Below, one piece after another: positions 1 through 12,101 of a DNA stretch of 64,000 nucleotides. Both the position numbers and the translations under genes were made by a program. Source of the DNA: Massilia forsythiae (GTDB taxonomy: Bacteria > Pseudomonadota > Gammaproteobacteria > Burkholderiales > Burkholderiaceae_D); contig NZ_CP051685.1 of NCBI RefSeq assembly GCF_012849555.1, forward strand, positions 2,976,001 to 3,040,000. Reading direction: 5' to 3'. The notes beneath the pieces were generated by a model that worked only from the letters and a program-made list of their open reading frames with translations, was not told the origin of the DNA and made no database searches. Every line of letters starts with the position of its first letter. Positions within the stretch are counted from its first letter, which is position 1.

Positions 1-87
1 TCGATGACTTTTTGCTACCATCTGATCGACAGCCCAGCGCGCTTCACGCGGCTGGACACACGTTCACTTGCACAGGAGTTCGTCACG

Positions 88-552
88 ATGAAAATTTGCA
101 GCCTGCTTTCCTCCATGTTGATCGGCGCCGTCGCCAGCGCGCGTTCGATGACCCCGATGGCCACCCTGTCGGCGGCGCGCCTGGCCGGCCGCCATACGCC
201 CGGGCGTCTGGCCCTGCTGGACCGTCCGCTGTTCAAGTACGGCGCGCTCGCCATGGGCGTCGGCGAACTCTTCGGCGACAAGATGAAGAGTGCGCCCGAC
301 CGCACCGTGTTCCTGGGACTGGCGGCGCGCGTGGCCAGCGCCGGGATTGCCGGTGCGGCATTGGCGCCGCGCGGCGAAGAGCAGGCCGGTGCGGCAGTGG
401 CGGTAGCGACCGCCGTGCCGCTGGCCTACGCCACGCTGGCCGTGCGCAAGCAGGCCATGGCGCGTATCGGCCAGACCCGCAGCGGCTTGATCGAGGATGC
501 GTTGATCGTCGCCGCCGGCGCCGCCATCGTGGCGCTGGCCACCCGGCGCTGA
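88..552 (+). CDS. Small hydrophobic protein of unknown function (possibly DUF4126-like)
   Basis: A 154-residue protein rich in Ala, Gly and Leu, with an N-terminal hydrophobic stretch, a second hydrophobic region around residues 85-120 and a C-terminal one near residues 135-152, so it is probably a membrane protein. The ATG at 88 is preferred over the open frame's upstream ATG at 4 because CAGGAGTT, a good ribosome binding site, lies just upstream at 72-79. The motif SMTPMATLSAARLAG near the start resembles the beginning of DUF4126 membrane proteins, but this family call is weak. It is convergent with the protease gene and shares the bidirectional terminator at 596-629. No function can be assigned. 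Confidence 0.65.
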   Translation: MKICSLLSSMLIGAVASARSMTPMATLSAARLAGRHTPGRLALLDRPLFKYGALAMGVGELFGDKMKSAPDRTVFLGLAARVASAGIAGAALAPRGEEQAGAAVAVATAVPLAYATLAVRKQAMARIGQTRSGLIEDALIVAAGAAIVALATRR

Positions 553-595
553 CGCGGCGCCGGCGCTGCGGCGCCGCGCTTGCCGGACACCGATG

Positions 596-629
596 AAAAA
601 GGCCGCGGCATCCTGCCCGCGGCCTTTTT
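596..629. terminator. Bidirectional Rho-independent terminator
   Basis: A run of five A (596-600), an 8-bp perfect stem GGCCGCGG/CCGCGGCC (601-608 and 617-624) and a run of five T (625-629). The A and T runs let it end transcription on both strands, serving the convergent genes at 88-552 and 670-3810. Confidence 0.85.
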
Positions 630-669
630 GCATGTCAGGTATCGGCCGCCCGCGGGCGGCGCAAGGACC

Positions 670-3810
<3,141 letters not shown>

Positions 3811-3829
3811 GATTCGGTTTCCTCGCTGG

Positions 3830-4621
3830 TCAAGCCTGGTAGGCGCGGTTGGACGACACGGCGGACTTGCGGCGGCGCAGCGTGAGCGCCCCCATGCCGA
3901 GGGCGAGCAGCGCCAGGCTGCCCGGTTCCGGCACTTCGGCCAGGTTGATGTTGTCGAGGGCGAACTGGGCCTGGTTGTAGGCCGGGTCGCTGATGTCCTG
4001 CGGGTAGGTGCAGCCGCCGTTGCCGTCGAACAGGCAGGCGCGGATCGTCAGGCTGGTGAACACGCTGCTGGCGAAGGCCGCGCTCGGCAGGGCGCTGCTG
4101 AACACCGGATTGCCGGCGCTGTCGGTGCCGGGGAAATTGATGGCGTAGCTGATCGTGGTGCCGAGGTCGCGCACGGTGCCGGTCAGTACCAGCTGGCCAT
4201 ACGGGGTGTTGATCTGGCCGCCGATCGGCGCCACGAAAGCGTAATCGAAACTCGCCAGGCTGAAGGCTTCGCCGCCGTTGCGCGTGATGCGCAGGGCGCC
4301 GTCGGCCAGGCCGGCATAGTAGTGGCTCTGGTTGTCGGTCGGGCAGCCGCCCAGCGAGCAGGTGGTCGGGTCCAGGCCGTTGACCAGCAGGCCGGCCAGG
4401 GCGCCGGTGCCGTGCGTGTCCACTACCTGCAGCGCGTAGCCGGCTTCCGACAGCGTCTCGCCGTCGACATAGAACGTCGGATCGACGCTCTCGAAATTCA
4501 CCACGCCGGCCATGGCGGGCACCGCACCCAGCAGCGACAAGGCGGCGCCGGTGCCGAGGGCGAGTTGCTTCAGCCGGGCGCGCGCGCCGGACAGGTAAAC
4601 GGTAGGGGTGGACAGTGTCAT
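3830..4621 (-). CDS. PEP-CTERM sorting domain protein (QFxxD type)
   Basis: A 263-residue exported protein. It has a signal peptide (about 1-38, ending AVPAMA) and a C-terminal PEP-CTERM anchor: VPEPGS at about 230, a hydrophobic helix LALLALGMGAL, then RRRK. PEP-CTERM proteins are handled by the exosortase (EpsH/XrtA) system and are usually linked to exopolysaccharide or cell-surface structures. The motif QFALDNINLAEV directly before the anchor matches the QFxxD group of these proteins. The middle part is a beta-rich, Cys-containing domain with no recognised catalytic motif. No exosortase gene is in this window. It precedes the S8 protease by 19 nt and probably shares its message. Confidence 0.9.
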   Translation of the reverse strand: MTLSTPTVYLSGARARLKQLALGTGAALSLLGAVPAMAGVVNFESVDPTFYVDGETLSEAGYALQVVDTHGTGALAGLLVNGLDPTTCSLGGCPTDNQSHYYAGLADGALRITRNGGEAFSLASFDYAFVAPIGGQINTPYGQLVLTGTVRDLGTTISYAINFPGTDSAGNPVFSSALPSAAFASSVFTSLTIRACLFDGNGGCTYPQDISDPAYNQAQFALDNINLAEVPEPGSLALLALGMGALTLRRRKSAVSSNRAYQA

Positions 4622-4936
4622 CTCTCTTGCCTTGAAGTGAAAAAGTTAGTCTGTGAAAAACCACGTATTTTTATTAACGACCGAACTCTTTCAATCTAGC
4701 AAGGAATGCAATAACTGTTGAGATAATCTTTCTTGAATAAATTTTTTTATAAGGTATGTGGACTGAATAAAATTCAGTTTTCACTATGAAACAGGCATGG
4801 GTCAGAGAAAGAGGATGCTGTCGTTTTTCTGTTACAAATTGTAATAAGTCGACCGAATCGACATAAACAATAAAAACCGTTTATTTGCTTAAGGTAAGCA
4901 TAATTTCCAAAAGTAAATGGGTGCAATGCGGGCAGG
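4622..4936. other. AT-rich intergenic region without a recognised gene
   Basis: About 315 bases, noticeably more A/T-rich than the flanks. It should hold the promoter of the PEP-CTERM/protease pair and the 3' end of the DUF2325 transcript. A palindrome with arms ACTGAA and TTCAGT lies at 4762-4778. No convincing gene was found on either strand. Confidence 0.6.
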
Positions 4937-5530
4937 TCATACCGTGTGCGGGGCGGTGACGCAGGCGGGAGCGCCGTCTTCGATAGCGCCATGAATGCGC
5001 ACCACGCGCAGCGCATCCGGGCGTTCGACCAGCACGCAGGTTTTTCCGGTGCGCTGGCAATGGTCCTGCACACGCCAATAGGCGCCGTGGCTCATGCACC
5101 CGGTCTGGCAGATCACCAGGTCGGCCGCGGCCAGGCTGGTTTCCAGCGTATCCGGCGCTTCGGCGCCGGCGGATACGCGCGGCCACGGCACGACGGCAGT
5201 GCGTGCAGGAGCATGGGCTGCGCCTGGCGCACGCATCAGCTGGTGGATGCGGGCCTGCAGCAGCGTCACCTGGCGCGCCAGTGCGACGCGCTTGGACAGG
5301 TCCGGAATCGCGCGTTCGCGTTCGGCGCGGTCCTCGCGTTCCCATGCCAGTTCGGTCTGGCGCCGGATCGCCTGGGCGCGCAGGCGCATGGTTTGCGCCT
5401 CCAGGCGGGCGATGGCGCGCGCCTGCGCCAGCAAGCGTTCGCCGCAGCGGGCCTGGACGTCGCGGTAGGCGTCCAACAGCACCCGGTGCTCGCGCAGCAA
5501 TTGTTCGAAGTCATGTGCGGAAACCTGCAT
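4937..5530 (-). CDS. DUF2325 domain protein, probably iron-regulated
   Basis: A 197-residue cytoplasmic protein. Residues about 10-115 are charged and helical (many Arg, Glu, Leu, Gln), suggesting a coiled coil. The C-terminal half contains the DUF2325 signature with VICQTGCMSHGAYWRVQDHC and TGKTCVLVE, carrying three close cysteines. The molecular function of DUF2325 is unknown. The ATG at 5530 is chosen over one 13 codons upstream because a strong site, GGGAGGACA, lies just before it. The promoter upstream (5588-5616) has a Fur-type palindrome in its spacer, so repression by iron is likely. It reads away from the pullulanase cluster and has no obvious operon partner. Confidence 0.88.
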   Translation of the reverse strand: MQVSAHDFEQLLREHRVLLDAYRDVQARCGERLLAQARAIARLEAQTMRLRAQAIRRQTELAWEREDRAERERAIPDLSKRVALARQVTLLQARIHQLMRAPGAAHAPARTAVVPWPRVSAGAEAPDTLETSLAAADLVICQTGCMSHGAYWRVQDHCQRTGKTCVLVERPDALRVVRIHGAIEDGAPACVTAPHTV

Positions 5531-5587
5531 GGATTGTCCTCCCTCGTCGACGGTGGAATGCCGGCGCAACGCCCGACGTGAAAGCGC

Positions 5588-5616
5588 ATTCTAGATGAGA
5601 ATAATTCTCATTTCAA
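5588..5616 (-). promoter_or_regulatory. Sigma-70 promoter with embedded Fur-type operator for the DUF2325 gene
   Basis: On the minus strand: -35 TTGAAA (5611-5616), a 17-nt spacer, -10 TAGAAT (5588-5593). The spacer is almost entirely occupied by a palindrome with arms ATGAGAA and TTCTCAT around TAA (5595-5611), close to the Fur 7-1-7 type site. A Fur-Fe(II) dimer there would block RNA polymerase. The start codon is about 58 nt downstream of the -10. Confidence 0.75.
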
Positions 5617-5660
5617 GGAGGGGTTGCTATAGGAGCCCTATCGTTTCCACATTGATGGCC

Positions 5661-5728
5661 CGTCGTCCCCGCGCAGGGTAAAGAATGCCACTGGCATTCT
5701 TTACCCCATGCCGAGCAACAGAATTCAC
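5661..5728 (+). repeat. REP-like element with long hairpin extension, copy 1
   Basis: Starts with the REP core CGTCGTCCCCGCGCAG, then a perfect 15-bp inverted repeat (arms GGGTAAAGAATGCCA and TGGCATTCTTTACCC around one base), then CCATGCCGAGC and AACAGAATTCA. A near-identical copy in the same orientation is at 14108-14175. It lies in the gap after the pullulanase stop codon and upstream of the Fur-controlled promoter. Confidence 0.9.
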
Positions 5729-5776
5729 TCACTGAAGCGTTACCCAGATGGTCGAAGATACCCACTTCGGGACGAA

Positions 5777-8506
5777 TCAGTCTTCCACGAACACCACCGC
5801 CGTGCGCGGCGGGATCTCGAAGGCGCCGCTGGCGCTGTCGAAAGTCGCCTGGGTGGCGCGCTTGTCGGCCGCGCCGGGCGCCATGAACACCGGGTGCAGG
5901 CGCAGGCGCTTGCCCACCGCCTGCGGGTCGGTCACGCGGTGGCCGACCTTGTCGACGTTGATGAAGTAGCTGATGCCGGCGAAGCCGGCGCCGTCGTAGC
6001 CGCGCCCGTCCAGGTGCGCCGCCGCCACGGTCGGCACCTGCGCGCTGCCGGTGTTGAAGAAGCGCAGGCGGCGCTTGACCTCGTCGCTGGTGGGCAGGCG
6101 GAACAGGGTCGAGCTGGCGCGCACCGCCAGCAGGTCGCGGAAGGCGTCGCGCGCGAAGGCGATGTCGGCCGGCTGCGGCTTCAGCGCGGGGTTGGCCAGC
6201 AGCGGTTTCAACAGCGCGTAATCCTTGCCGTTGTCCTGTTCCGGCGGCAGGCCGGTACCGAAGTAATTGTCGCGGTAAGTCCAGTCGAGGCGGTTGAACC
6301 AGTCGCCGGAATTGAAGCTGTTGCGGTCCATCGACTTCGAGCGCAGCACGTCGATGCCGGCGTGGTAGTAGGCCACGCCCTGGCTGAAGGCGTCCACCGC
6401 CATGCCCAGCACCTGCACCCGTGCGCGCTCCTGGCTGGAAGTCGCCACCGGCAGTTTCAATACGTTCACGTCGTACAGTGTCTGGTTGTCGTGGTTTTCG
6501 ACGTAGTTGACGGTCTCTCCCGGTTCCGCCGCGTAGCCGGCCGGCTGGCCGTTGTAGTCGATCGCCTCCAATGTCCTGATGCGGTCGTCCGCCGTCTGCA
6601 GCGGATACGAGCGGATCGAACCGGCCAGGCCGGCGCGCACCAGGTCGGCGGCTTTCAGCAGGTCGGCAGGGCTGGCCTTGGCGGCTTGCGCATTCGGGTC
6701 GTAGACCAGGCCGTTGATCCAGCCCTGGCGGAACAGTCCGGCGCCGGATTCGCCGGCCGCGCCGCCGCGTACCGCGTCGCGGGTGCGGTCGTTGAAGGTG
6801 CCGATGCCGCTGCCATTCAGCGACAGCTGCGAGGCCTGCACGAAGCGCGCGCCGTCGGCCACTTCGCCGAAGTTCCAGCCTTCGCCGATCAGCTGCACGT
6901 TGCGGCCGGCGGCGGCGTTCACCTGCCGCTGCAGGCGCTCCATCACCGCGCGCGGCTGGTGGCCCATCAGGTCGAAGCGGAACGAATCGATCTTGTACTG
7001 GGTCGCCCACAGGGTGACCGAATCGATCATCAGCTTGCCCATCATGAGGTTCTCGGTGGCGGTGTTGTCGCAGCAGGTCGACTGCTCGATCGCGCCCTTG
7101 GCGTCCAGGCGGTGGTAGTAGCCCGGCACGATGCGGTCCAGCACCGACTTCTCGTTCTGGCCGGCGATGAAGGTGTGGTTGAACACCACGTCCATGCCCA
7201 CCCGCAGGCCCACGCCGTGCAGACTGTCGACCATCTGGCGGAATTCGAGCACGCGGGTGGCGCCGTTGGCCGGGTCGCTGGCGTAGCTGCCTTCCGGCGC
7301 GTTGTAGTGGTAGGGGTCGTAGCCCCAGTTGAAGCAGTCGGTCTGCGCGGTCTTCTTCACCAGTGCCTGCTGGGCGGTGCCGTCCGGCGCGCCGCCCGGA
7401 CTCGGCACGGCGCAGCCGGTTTCCGGCACGCTGCCCAGGTCGTACACCGGCAGCAGGTGGATGTCGGTGAGGCCATTCTTCGCCAGCGCCGCCAGGTGCT
7501 TCATGCCGTTCGAGCGCAGGTCCGTGAAGGCGGCGTACCTGCCGCGGTGCTCGTAGGGCACGCTGGCGTCGTTGATGGAAAAATCGCGCACGTGCAGCTC
7601 GTACACCACCATGTCGGTCTGGTTCTTCACCGTGCGCGGGGCGGCGGACGCGTCCCAGCCCTGCGGCTTCAGGCGCGGCGCGTCCAGGCGGCCGATATAG
7701 CTGCGTTTCGAGTCGGTGGTCAGGCTGATCGAATACGGGTCGGTGACCAGGTTGCGCACGATGCCGGCGCCGTCCACCGGCACGTCGACCGCGTACCGGT
7801 AGTACTTGCCGGACAGGTCGCCCGGCAGCGCCGCGCTCCAGGCGCCAGTCTTCGCATCGAAGCCCATCTGGTACACCGCGCGCACCACCGACCTGCCGCT
7901 GTCGTAGACGCATACGGCGGCCTGCTGCGCGGTCGGCGCCCACAGCGTGAAGCCGGTGCGCTTGCCGTCGACGCTCACGCCCAGCCGGTCCAGCCCGGCG
8001 GCGGCGCCATATAAATCGTCGAGCGCGCCGGCCGCCTGCAGGCGGGTGGCGGCGACGACGATGCCGCGGGCGTCTTCCTGCACCAGCACCAGCTGCTCGC
8101 GGTGCAGGGCGCCCAGCGCGGGCACGTCGGCATCGCCCACCTGCAGCAGCGGACCGGCGGCCAAGTACTTGAAGCGGGTGGCAGCGGCAGCCGGCAGCGT
8201 CCCCTTGAACGGCTGCAGCACGACGGCGCCGGCGGCGCCTTCGACCTTGCCGCCGGCGGGCGCGGCGATGGCCCCGATCGGCGAGTGGTACAGCTTGAAC
8301 ACGCCGTCGGCGCCCGCGCCGGGCCAGGTGGCCAGGCGGCTGTCGAGCCAGACGGCGCGCGCGTCGAAGCCGGCCGCGGCCGGGTGCTGGACGATCTGGA
8401 AAGCCTTGCTGTCGCAGGCTTCCGGATTGATGGCGGCATGGGCGCCGCCGCCGGCCAGCAGGGAGAAAGTGATGGCGCCGGCGGCGCCGCGAGGGAATCG
8501 GATCAT
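5777..8506 (-). CDS. pulA: Secreted pullulanase-type alpha-1,6-glucosidase (GH13)
   Basis: A 909-residue debranching enzyme that hydrolyses alpha-1,6 bonds in pullulan, starch or glycogen fragments. It has a signal peptide (about 1-24, ending GGAHA), then N-terminal pullulanase and CBM48-like beta domains (about 30-330). The GH13 barrel carries the catalytic residues nucleophile Asp512 (FRFDLMGH), acid/base Glu542 ([10 protein letters not shown]) and Asp673 (VENHDNQT). The YNWGYDP-type motif (here [19 protein letters not shown]) is typical of pullulanases. The ATG at 8506 is preferred although the frame runs on upstream, because it begins directly with the signal peptide; its ribosome site is weak. 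A LacI-type operator-like palindrome lies 18-30 nt upstream. It sits 74 nt downstream of the transporter gene and belongs to the alpha-glucan utilisation module. Confidence 0.94.
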   Translation of the reverse strand: MIRFPRGAAGAITFSLLAGGGAHAAINPEACDSKAFQIVQHPAAAGFDARAVWLDSRLATWPGAGADGVFKLYHSPIGAIAAPAGGKVEGAAGAVVLQPFKGTLPAAAATRFKYLAAGPLLQVGDADVPALGALHREQLVLVQEDARGIVVAATRLQAAGALDDLYGAAAGLDRLGVSVDGKRTGFTLWAPTAQQAAVCVYDSGRSVVRAVYQMGFDAKTGAWSAALPGDLSGKYYRYAVDVPVDGAGIVRNLVTDPYSISLTTDSKRSYIGRLDAPRLKPQGWDASAAPRTVKNQTDMVVYELHVRDFSINDASVPYEHRGRYAAFTDLRSNGMKHLAALAKNGLTDIHLLPVYDLGSVPETGCAVPSPGGAPDGTAQQALVKKTAQTDCFNWGYDPYHYNAPEGSYASDPANGATRVLEFRQMVDSLHGVGLRVGMDVVFNHTFIAGQNEKSVLDRIVPGYYHRLDAKGAIEQSTCCDNTATENLMMGKLMIDSVTLWATQYKIDSFRFDLMGHQPRAVMERLQRQVNAAAGRNVQLIGEGWNFGEVADGARFVQASQLSLNGSGIGTFNDRTRDAVRGGAAGESGAGLFRQGWINGLVYDPNAQAAKASPADLLKAADLVRAGLAGSIRSYPLQTADDRIRTLEAIDYNGQPAGYAAEPGETVNYVENHDNQTLYDVNVLKLPVATSSQERARVQVLGMAVDAFSQGVAYYHAGIDVLRSKSMDRNSFNSGDWFNRLDWTYRDNYFGTGLPPEQDNGKDYALLKPLLANPALKPQPADIAFARDAFRDLLAVRASSTLFRLPTSDEVKRRLRFFNTGSAQVPTVAAAHLDGRGYDGAGFAGISYFINVDKVGHRVTDPQAVGKRLRLHPVFMAPGAADKRATQATFDSASGAFEIPPRTAVVFVED

Positions 8507-8523
8507 GGATGTGTGCAATCTGC

Positions 8524-8536
8524 GGAAACGGTTTAC
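8524..8536. promoter_or_regulatory. Operator-like palindrome upstream of pulA (LacI type?)
   Basis: Read on the minus strand the site is GTAAACCGTTTCC: half-sites GTAAAC and GTTTCC with a CG-centred core, one mismatch from a perfect inverted repeat. This resembles operators of LacI-family sugar repressors. It lies 18-30 nt before the pulA start, a position suited to repression. No LacI gene is in the window, so the regulator is unknown. Confidence 0.4.
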
Positions 8537-8580
8537 ATCGTTGACGCGGCGCCTCCGCCTGGCGCCGCGCGGAGAAAAGC

Positions 8581-10161
8581 TTACGAACGGTAGTAGTCGA
8601 CGACGCGGTAGCGCCTTGCATACCAGCCGAAGGCGAGGGCGGCCAGGAAGGCGAAGGCGGCAAAAAAATACATCTGGAAGGCCATCACGCCAAGCCCGGT
8701 GCCGGCGATGTGGCCGAGCACGGTTTCGTTCTTGACGCTGGCGTTCACGATCAAGACCCACAGGCTGCCGACCGTCACCGCCAGCGACCAGAACGCCATG
8801 ATCGCGCCCTTCATCGAGGCCGGCGCCTGGCTGTAGGCGAATTCCAGCCCGGTGGCCGAGACCAGCACCTCGCCCATGGTCAGCAGGGCGTAGGGCAGGA
8901 CCTGCCAGGCCATCGACAGCGGCGTGCCGCCGTCCATTACCACCTGGATGGTGCCGATCGCCACCCACGACAGCGCCGACAGGGCGATGCCCGCGGTCAT
9001 GCGGCGCAGCGCGGTCGGCTCCCAGCCCAGGCGCCGCAACAGCGGGAACACGGCGATGTTGTTGAACGGGATCAGGAGCATCACCAGCAGCGGATTGAGC
9101 GCCTGCATCTGGGCCGGCTCGAAGCGGATTTCACTGCCGAACAGGGACAGCGTCGGACGCAGCATGCCGTTGGCCTGCACGATCCAGGTGGAGGCCTTCT
9201 GGTCGAACAGCGACCAGAACGGCGTCACCAGCGCGAACACCACCAGCACGCGCAGCACGCCGCGCACGCCGTCCACGGCGCTGTCCGGATGCAGGCCACG
9301 CGCGCGTTCCAGCTGCATGGCCACGCCGATGCCGCCGAAGGCGAGCAGCAGCACCAGCGCCGTGCAGGCGGCGATCACGAAGCCCCAGGTCGGCGCCATC
9401 GCCAGCGCCGCCACGGCGCCGGCCGCGCCCAGCGCAGCCACGCTCAATCCCGGCCGTCCCTGTCCCGGCCGGCGCGCCAGCAGGGCGCTGCGCGCCACGC
9501 GCAGGAAGGAATGCGGGTCGGCGGCGCCGGGCGCCACGTGCACGTAGCCCTTGCGGCCGCTCCAGAACACCAGCGTGGCGACGAACATCAGGATGCCCGG
9601 GATGCCGAACGCCACCGAGGCGCCGTAGTCGCGCAGGAATACCGGCATCAGCAGCGAGGCGAAGAAGGAGCCGAAGTTGATGATCCAGTAAAAGGCGTCG
9701 AACACCAGCTTCGCCTTGTGCTTGTTGGTGTGGTCGAACTGGTCGCCGACGAAGGAAGACACCAGCGGCTTGATGCCGCCCGAGCCGAGCGCGATCAGGA
9801 ACAGGCCGGCATAGAAACCACGTACATCGTTTTCGAAGGCGGCCAGGCAGGCGTGGCCGGCGCAGTACACCAGGCTGAGCCAGAGCACGGTATGGTACTT
9901 GCCGAAGAAGCGGTCGGCCAGCCAGCCGCCCAGCAGCGGAAAGAAATACACGCCGATGACGAAGGTGTGGAACACGTGCTTGGCGTCGCCGGCGCGCTCG
10001 GCTTCCGGCAGGAGCAGCAGCAGCGACGAGATCAGGAAGGGTGTGAGGATGTTGCGCATGCCGTAGAAGCTGAAGCGCTCGCAGCCTTCGTTGGCGATGA
10101 TGTACGGGATCTGGCGGGGCATGCGGCCAGTGCCGGTTGCCGATGGCGGGTTCCGGGTCAT
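8581..10161 (-). CDS. POT/PTR2-family proton-coupled transporter
   Basis: A 526-residue inner-membrane MFS protein of the proton-dependent oligopeptide transporter family. It has the N-terminal signature NEGCERFSFYGMR (ExxERFxYYG, proton coupling) at about 24-36 and the PTR2 motif FYWIINFGSF at about 157-166, with 12 or more hydrophobic segments. POT proteins normally import di- or tripeptides. The location between pullulanase and alpha-glucosidase genes suggests a role in the same module, but sugar transport by it would be speculation. The start has a good AGGAG site. A promoter at 10207-10235 fits. pulA follows 74 nt downstream and may be cotranscribed. Confidence 0.92.
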   Translation of the reverse strand: MTRNPPSATGTGRMPRQIPYIIANEGCERFSFYGMRNILTPFLISSLLLLLPEAERAGDAKHVFHTFVIGVYFFPLLGGWLADRFFGKYHTVLWLSLVYCAGHACLAAFENDVRGFYAGLFLIALGSGGIKPLVSSFVGDQFDHTNKHKAKLVFDAFYWIINFGSFFASLLMPVFLRDYGASVAFGIPGILMFVATLVFWSGRKGYVHVAPGAADPHSFLRVARSALLARRPGQGRPGLSVAALGAAGAVAALAMAPTWGFVIAACTALVLLLAFGGIGVAMQLERARGLHPDSAVDGVRGVLRVLVVFALVTPFWSLFDQKASTWIVQANGMLRPTLSLFGSEIRFEPAQMQALNPLLVMLLIPFNNIAVFPLLRRLGWEPTALRRMTAGIALSALSWVAIGTIQVVMDGGTPLSMAWQVLPYALLTMGEVLVSATGLEFAYSQAPASMKGAIMAFWSLAVTVGSLWVLIVNASVKNETVLGHIAGTGLGVMAFQMYFFAAFAFLAALAFGWYARRYRVVDYYRS

Positions 10162-10206
10162 CGGGGGTCTCCTGTGGTGGTCGCCGTCCGGGCGGCGAAT
10201 GCAGCG

Positions 10207-10235
10207 ATGCTATGCAAGCCCATGTTGGTTGGCAA
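10207..10235 (-). promoter_or_regulatory. Predicted promoter of the POT transporter gene
   Basis: Minus strand: -35 TTGCCA (10230-10235), a 17-nt spacer, -10 TAGCAT (10207-10212), about 46 nt upstream of the transporter ATG. It is divergent from the promoter at 10388-10416, with a HexR-like site between them. Confidence 0.5.
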
Positions 10236-10288
10236 TAGCCTTGGCAACAAGAACTTGTTCAGCAAGCATGACAGGCTAACATTGAATC

Positions 10289-10303
10289 TGTAGTTTGACT
10301 ACT
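10289..10303. promoter_or_regulatory. HexR-like operator between divergent promoters
   Basis: The 15-mer TGTAGTTTGACTACT is an inverted repeat (TGTAGT, three bases, ACTAC then one mismatch). It closely matches the published HexR consensus of gammaproteobacteria (TGTARTWWWAYTACA type). The operon it precedes encodes a glucokinase-HexR/RpiR fusion at 12102-13964, so autoregulation by the fused regulator is the simplest reading. It is about 54 bp upstream of the POT -35 and about 85 bp upstream of the glucosidase -35. Confidence 0.6.
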
Positions 10304-10387
10304 GCGGTGTCACATATGGATCGGCTGTCGAGAATATAAGTCGATGATTTTCAAGGGAGTTTGCATAAAATCTTCAATTTTCCGCGA

Positions 10388-10416
10388 TTGTCAGTTATCC
10401 AGCGATCCTGTATATT
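10388..10416 (+). promoter_or_regulatory. Predicted promoter of the alpha-glucosidase/glucokinase operon
   Basis: -35 TTGTCA (10388-10393), a 17-nt spacer, -10 TATATT (10411-10416). Transcription would start near 10423, about 22 nt before the ATG at 10445. The short leader has no clear Shine-Dalgarno sequence. Confidence 0.6.
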
Positions 10417-10444
10417 GCGTAAAAATTACCAATCTCCTACGATC

Positions 10445-12097
10445 ATGACATCATCCAATACGCATGCCGGCGCGCCCTGGTGGCAGGAAGCCATCATCTA
10501 CCAGGTGTATCCGCGCAGCTACCTCGATACCAACGGCGACGGCGTCGGCGACCTGACCGGCATCACCCAAAAACTCGACTACATCGCCGGCCTGGGCGTG
10601 GACATCGTCTGGCTGTCGCCGTTCTTCACCTCGCCCATGAAGGACTTCGGCTACGACATCGCCGACTACTGCGACGTCGACCCGCTGTTCGGCACCCTGG
10701 CCGACTTCGACCGCCTGATCGCGCGCGCGCACGAACTCGGCCTGAAAATCATGATCGACCAGGTGATGGCGCATACCGCCGACGCCCACCCGTGGTTCGT
10801 CGAGAGCCGCGCCAGCCGCGACAATCCGAAGTCCGACTGGTACGTGTGGTCCGATCCCCTCGCGGACGGCAACCCGCCCAACAACTGGCTGTCGGTGTTC
10901 GGCGGCTCGGCCTGGCAATGGGACACGCGCCGCAAGCAGTACTACATGCACAACTTCCTGGTCAGCCAGCCGCAGCTGAACTTCCATAACCCGGCGGTGC
11001 AGCAGGCGCACCTGGATGCCTTGCGCTTCTGGCTCGAGCGCGGCGTCGACGGCGTGCGCATGGACGCCTGCGTGTTCCACTTCCACGACCGTGAATTGCG
11101 CAGCAATCCGCCGGCGCTGGTGCGCGACACCTCGACCGTCACCGACGTCAACCCGTACGGGATGCAGGCCCACATCCACGACAAGACCCAGCCGGAAAAC
11201 ATCGCCTTCTTGCAAAAGGTGCGCGCGCTGCTGGACGAATTCGGTGCAGTGTCGATCGGCGAAGTCAGCTCGGACGACGCCCTGGCGCAGATGGCCGAAT
11301 ACACCGAGGGCGGCGACAAGCTGCACATGGCCTACAGCTTCAATTTGCTGACGCCGGAATTCTCGAGCGCCCACGTACGCCGCCAGGTCGAGGAATTCAC
11401 CGCGCGCGTCAAGGATGGCTGGGCGTCCTGGTCGGTCGGCAACCACGATGCCATCCGCGTCGCCACGCGCTGGTCCAAGCCGGGCGACACGCCGGCCACG
11501 CGCGCCGCGCTGGCCAAGCTGGTGCTGGCGATGCAACTGTCGCTGAAGGGAACGCCGTGCCTGTACCAGGGCGACGAACTGGGCCTGACCGAAGCCGACG
11601 TGCCGTTCGAGCTGCTGCAGGACCCGTACGGCATCACCTTCTGGCCCGAGTTCAAGGGCCGCGACGGCTGCCGCACGCCGATGCCGTGGACGGCCGCGGC
11701 GCCCAACGCCGGCTTCACCGGCGGCACGCCGTGGCTGCCGGTGGATGCCGCCCACGTGCCCCTGGCCGTCGACGCGCAGGACCGCGATCCGCACTCGATG
11801 CTGAACTTCGAGCGCAGCATCATCCATTGGCGCCGCACGCTGCCGCAGCTGACGCGCGGCGACATCGCCTTCTACGACGTGCCGGAACAGGCGCTGGCGC
11901 TGCGGCGCGAGCTGCCCGGCCACGCGCCGCTGCTGGCCGTGTTCAACGTGACGAACGAGGCCCTGGCGTTCGACTGGCCGCAGGCCGCGGGCGCGGCGCC
12001 GCTGTCCGGGCACGGCATGGCCGGCGACGTCGTGGACGGCAAGGTCACGCTGCCGCCGTACGGTGCCTGGTTCGGCACGCTGGCCGCCGGGGTGTAA
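10445..12097 (+). CDS. GH13 alpha-glucosidase
   Basis: A 550-residue cytoplasmic glycoside hydrolase (no signal peptide) of the oligo-1,6-/alpha-glucosidase branch of GH13, releasing glucose from maltose, isomaltose or short maltodextrins. It begins with the family pattern WWQEAIIYQVYPRSY, followed by a calcium-loop-like DTNGDGVGDLTGI. Catalytic residues are Asp207 (GVRMDAC), Glu273 (SIGEVSS) and Asp335 (VGNHDAIR). The ATG at 10445 is chosen because homology begins right after it and the predicted promoter lies between it and the upstream in-frame ATG at 10361. Only 4 nt separate its stop codon from the glucokinase-HexR start, so the two are translationally coupled: the glucose it frees is phosphorylated by the next gene product. 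Confidence 0.93.
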   Translation: MTSSNTHAGAPWWQEAIIYQVYPRSYLDTNGDGVGDLTGITQKLDYIAGLGVDIVWLSPFFTSPMKDFGYDIADYCDVDPLFGTLADFDRLIARAHELGLKIMIDQVMAHTADAHPWFVESRASRDNPKSDWYVWSDPLADGNPPNNWLSVFGGSAWQWDTRRKQYYMHNFLVSQPQLNFHNPAVQQAHLDALRFWLERGVDGVRMDACVFHFHDRELRSNPPALVRDTSTVTDVNPYGMQAHIHDKTQPENIAFLQKVRALLDEFGAVSIGEVSSDDALAQMAEYTEGGDKLHMAYSFNLLTPEFSSAHVRRQVEEFTARVKDGWASWSVGNHDAIRVATRWSKPGDTPATRAALAKLVLAMQLSLKGTPCLYQGDELGLTEADVPFELLQDPYGITFWPEFKGRDGCRTPMPWTAAAPNAGFTGGTPWLPVDAAHVPLAVDAQDRDPHSMLNFERSIIHWRRTLPQLTRGDIAFYDVPEQALALRRELPGHAPLLAVFNVTNEALAFDWPQAAGAAPLSGHGMAGDVVDGKVTLPPYGAWFGTLAAGV

Positions 12098-12101
12098 GCC
12101 G

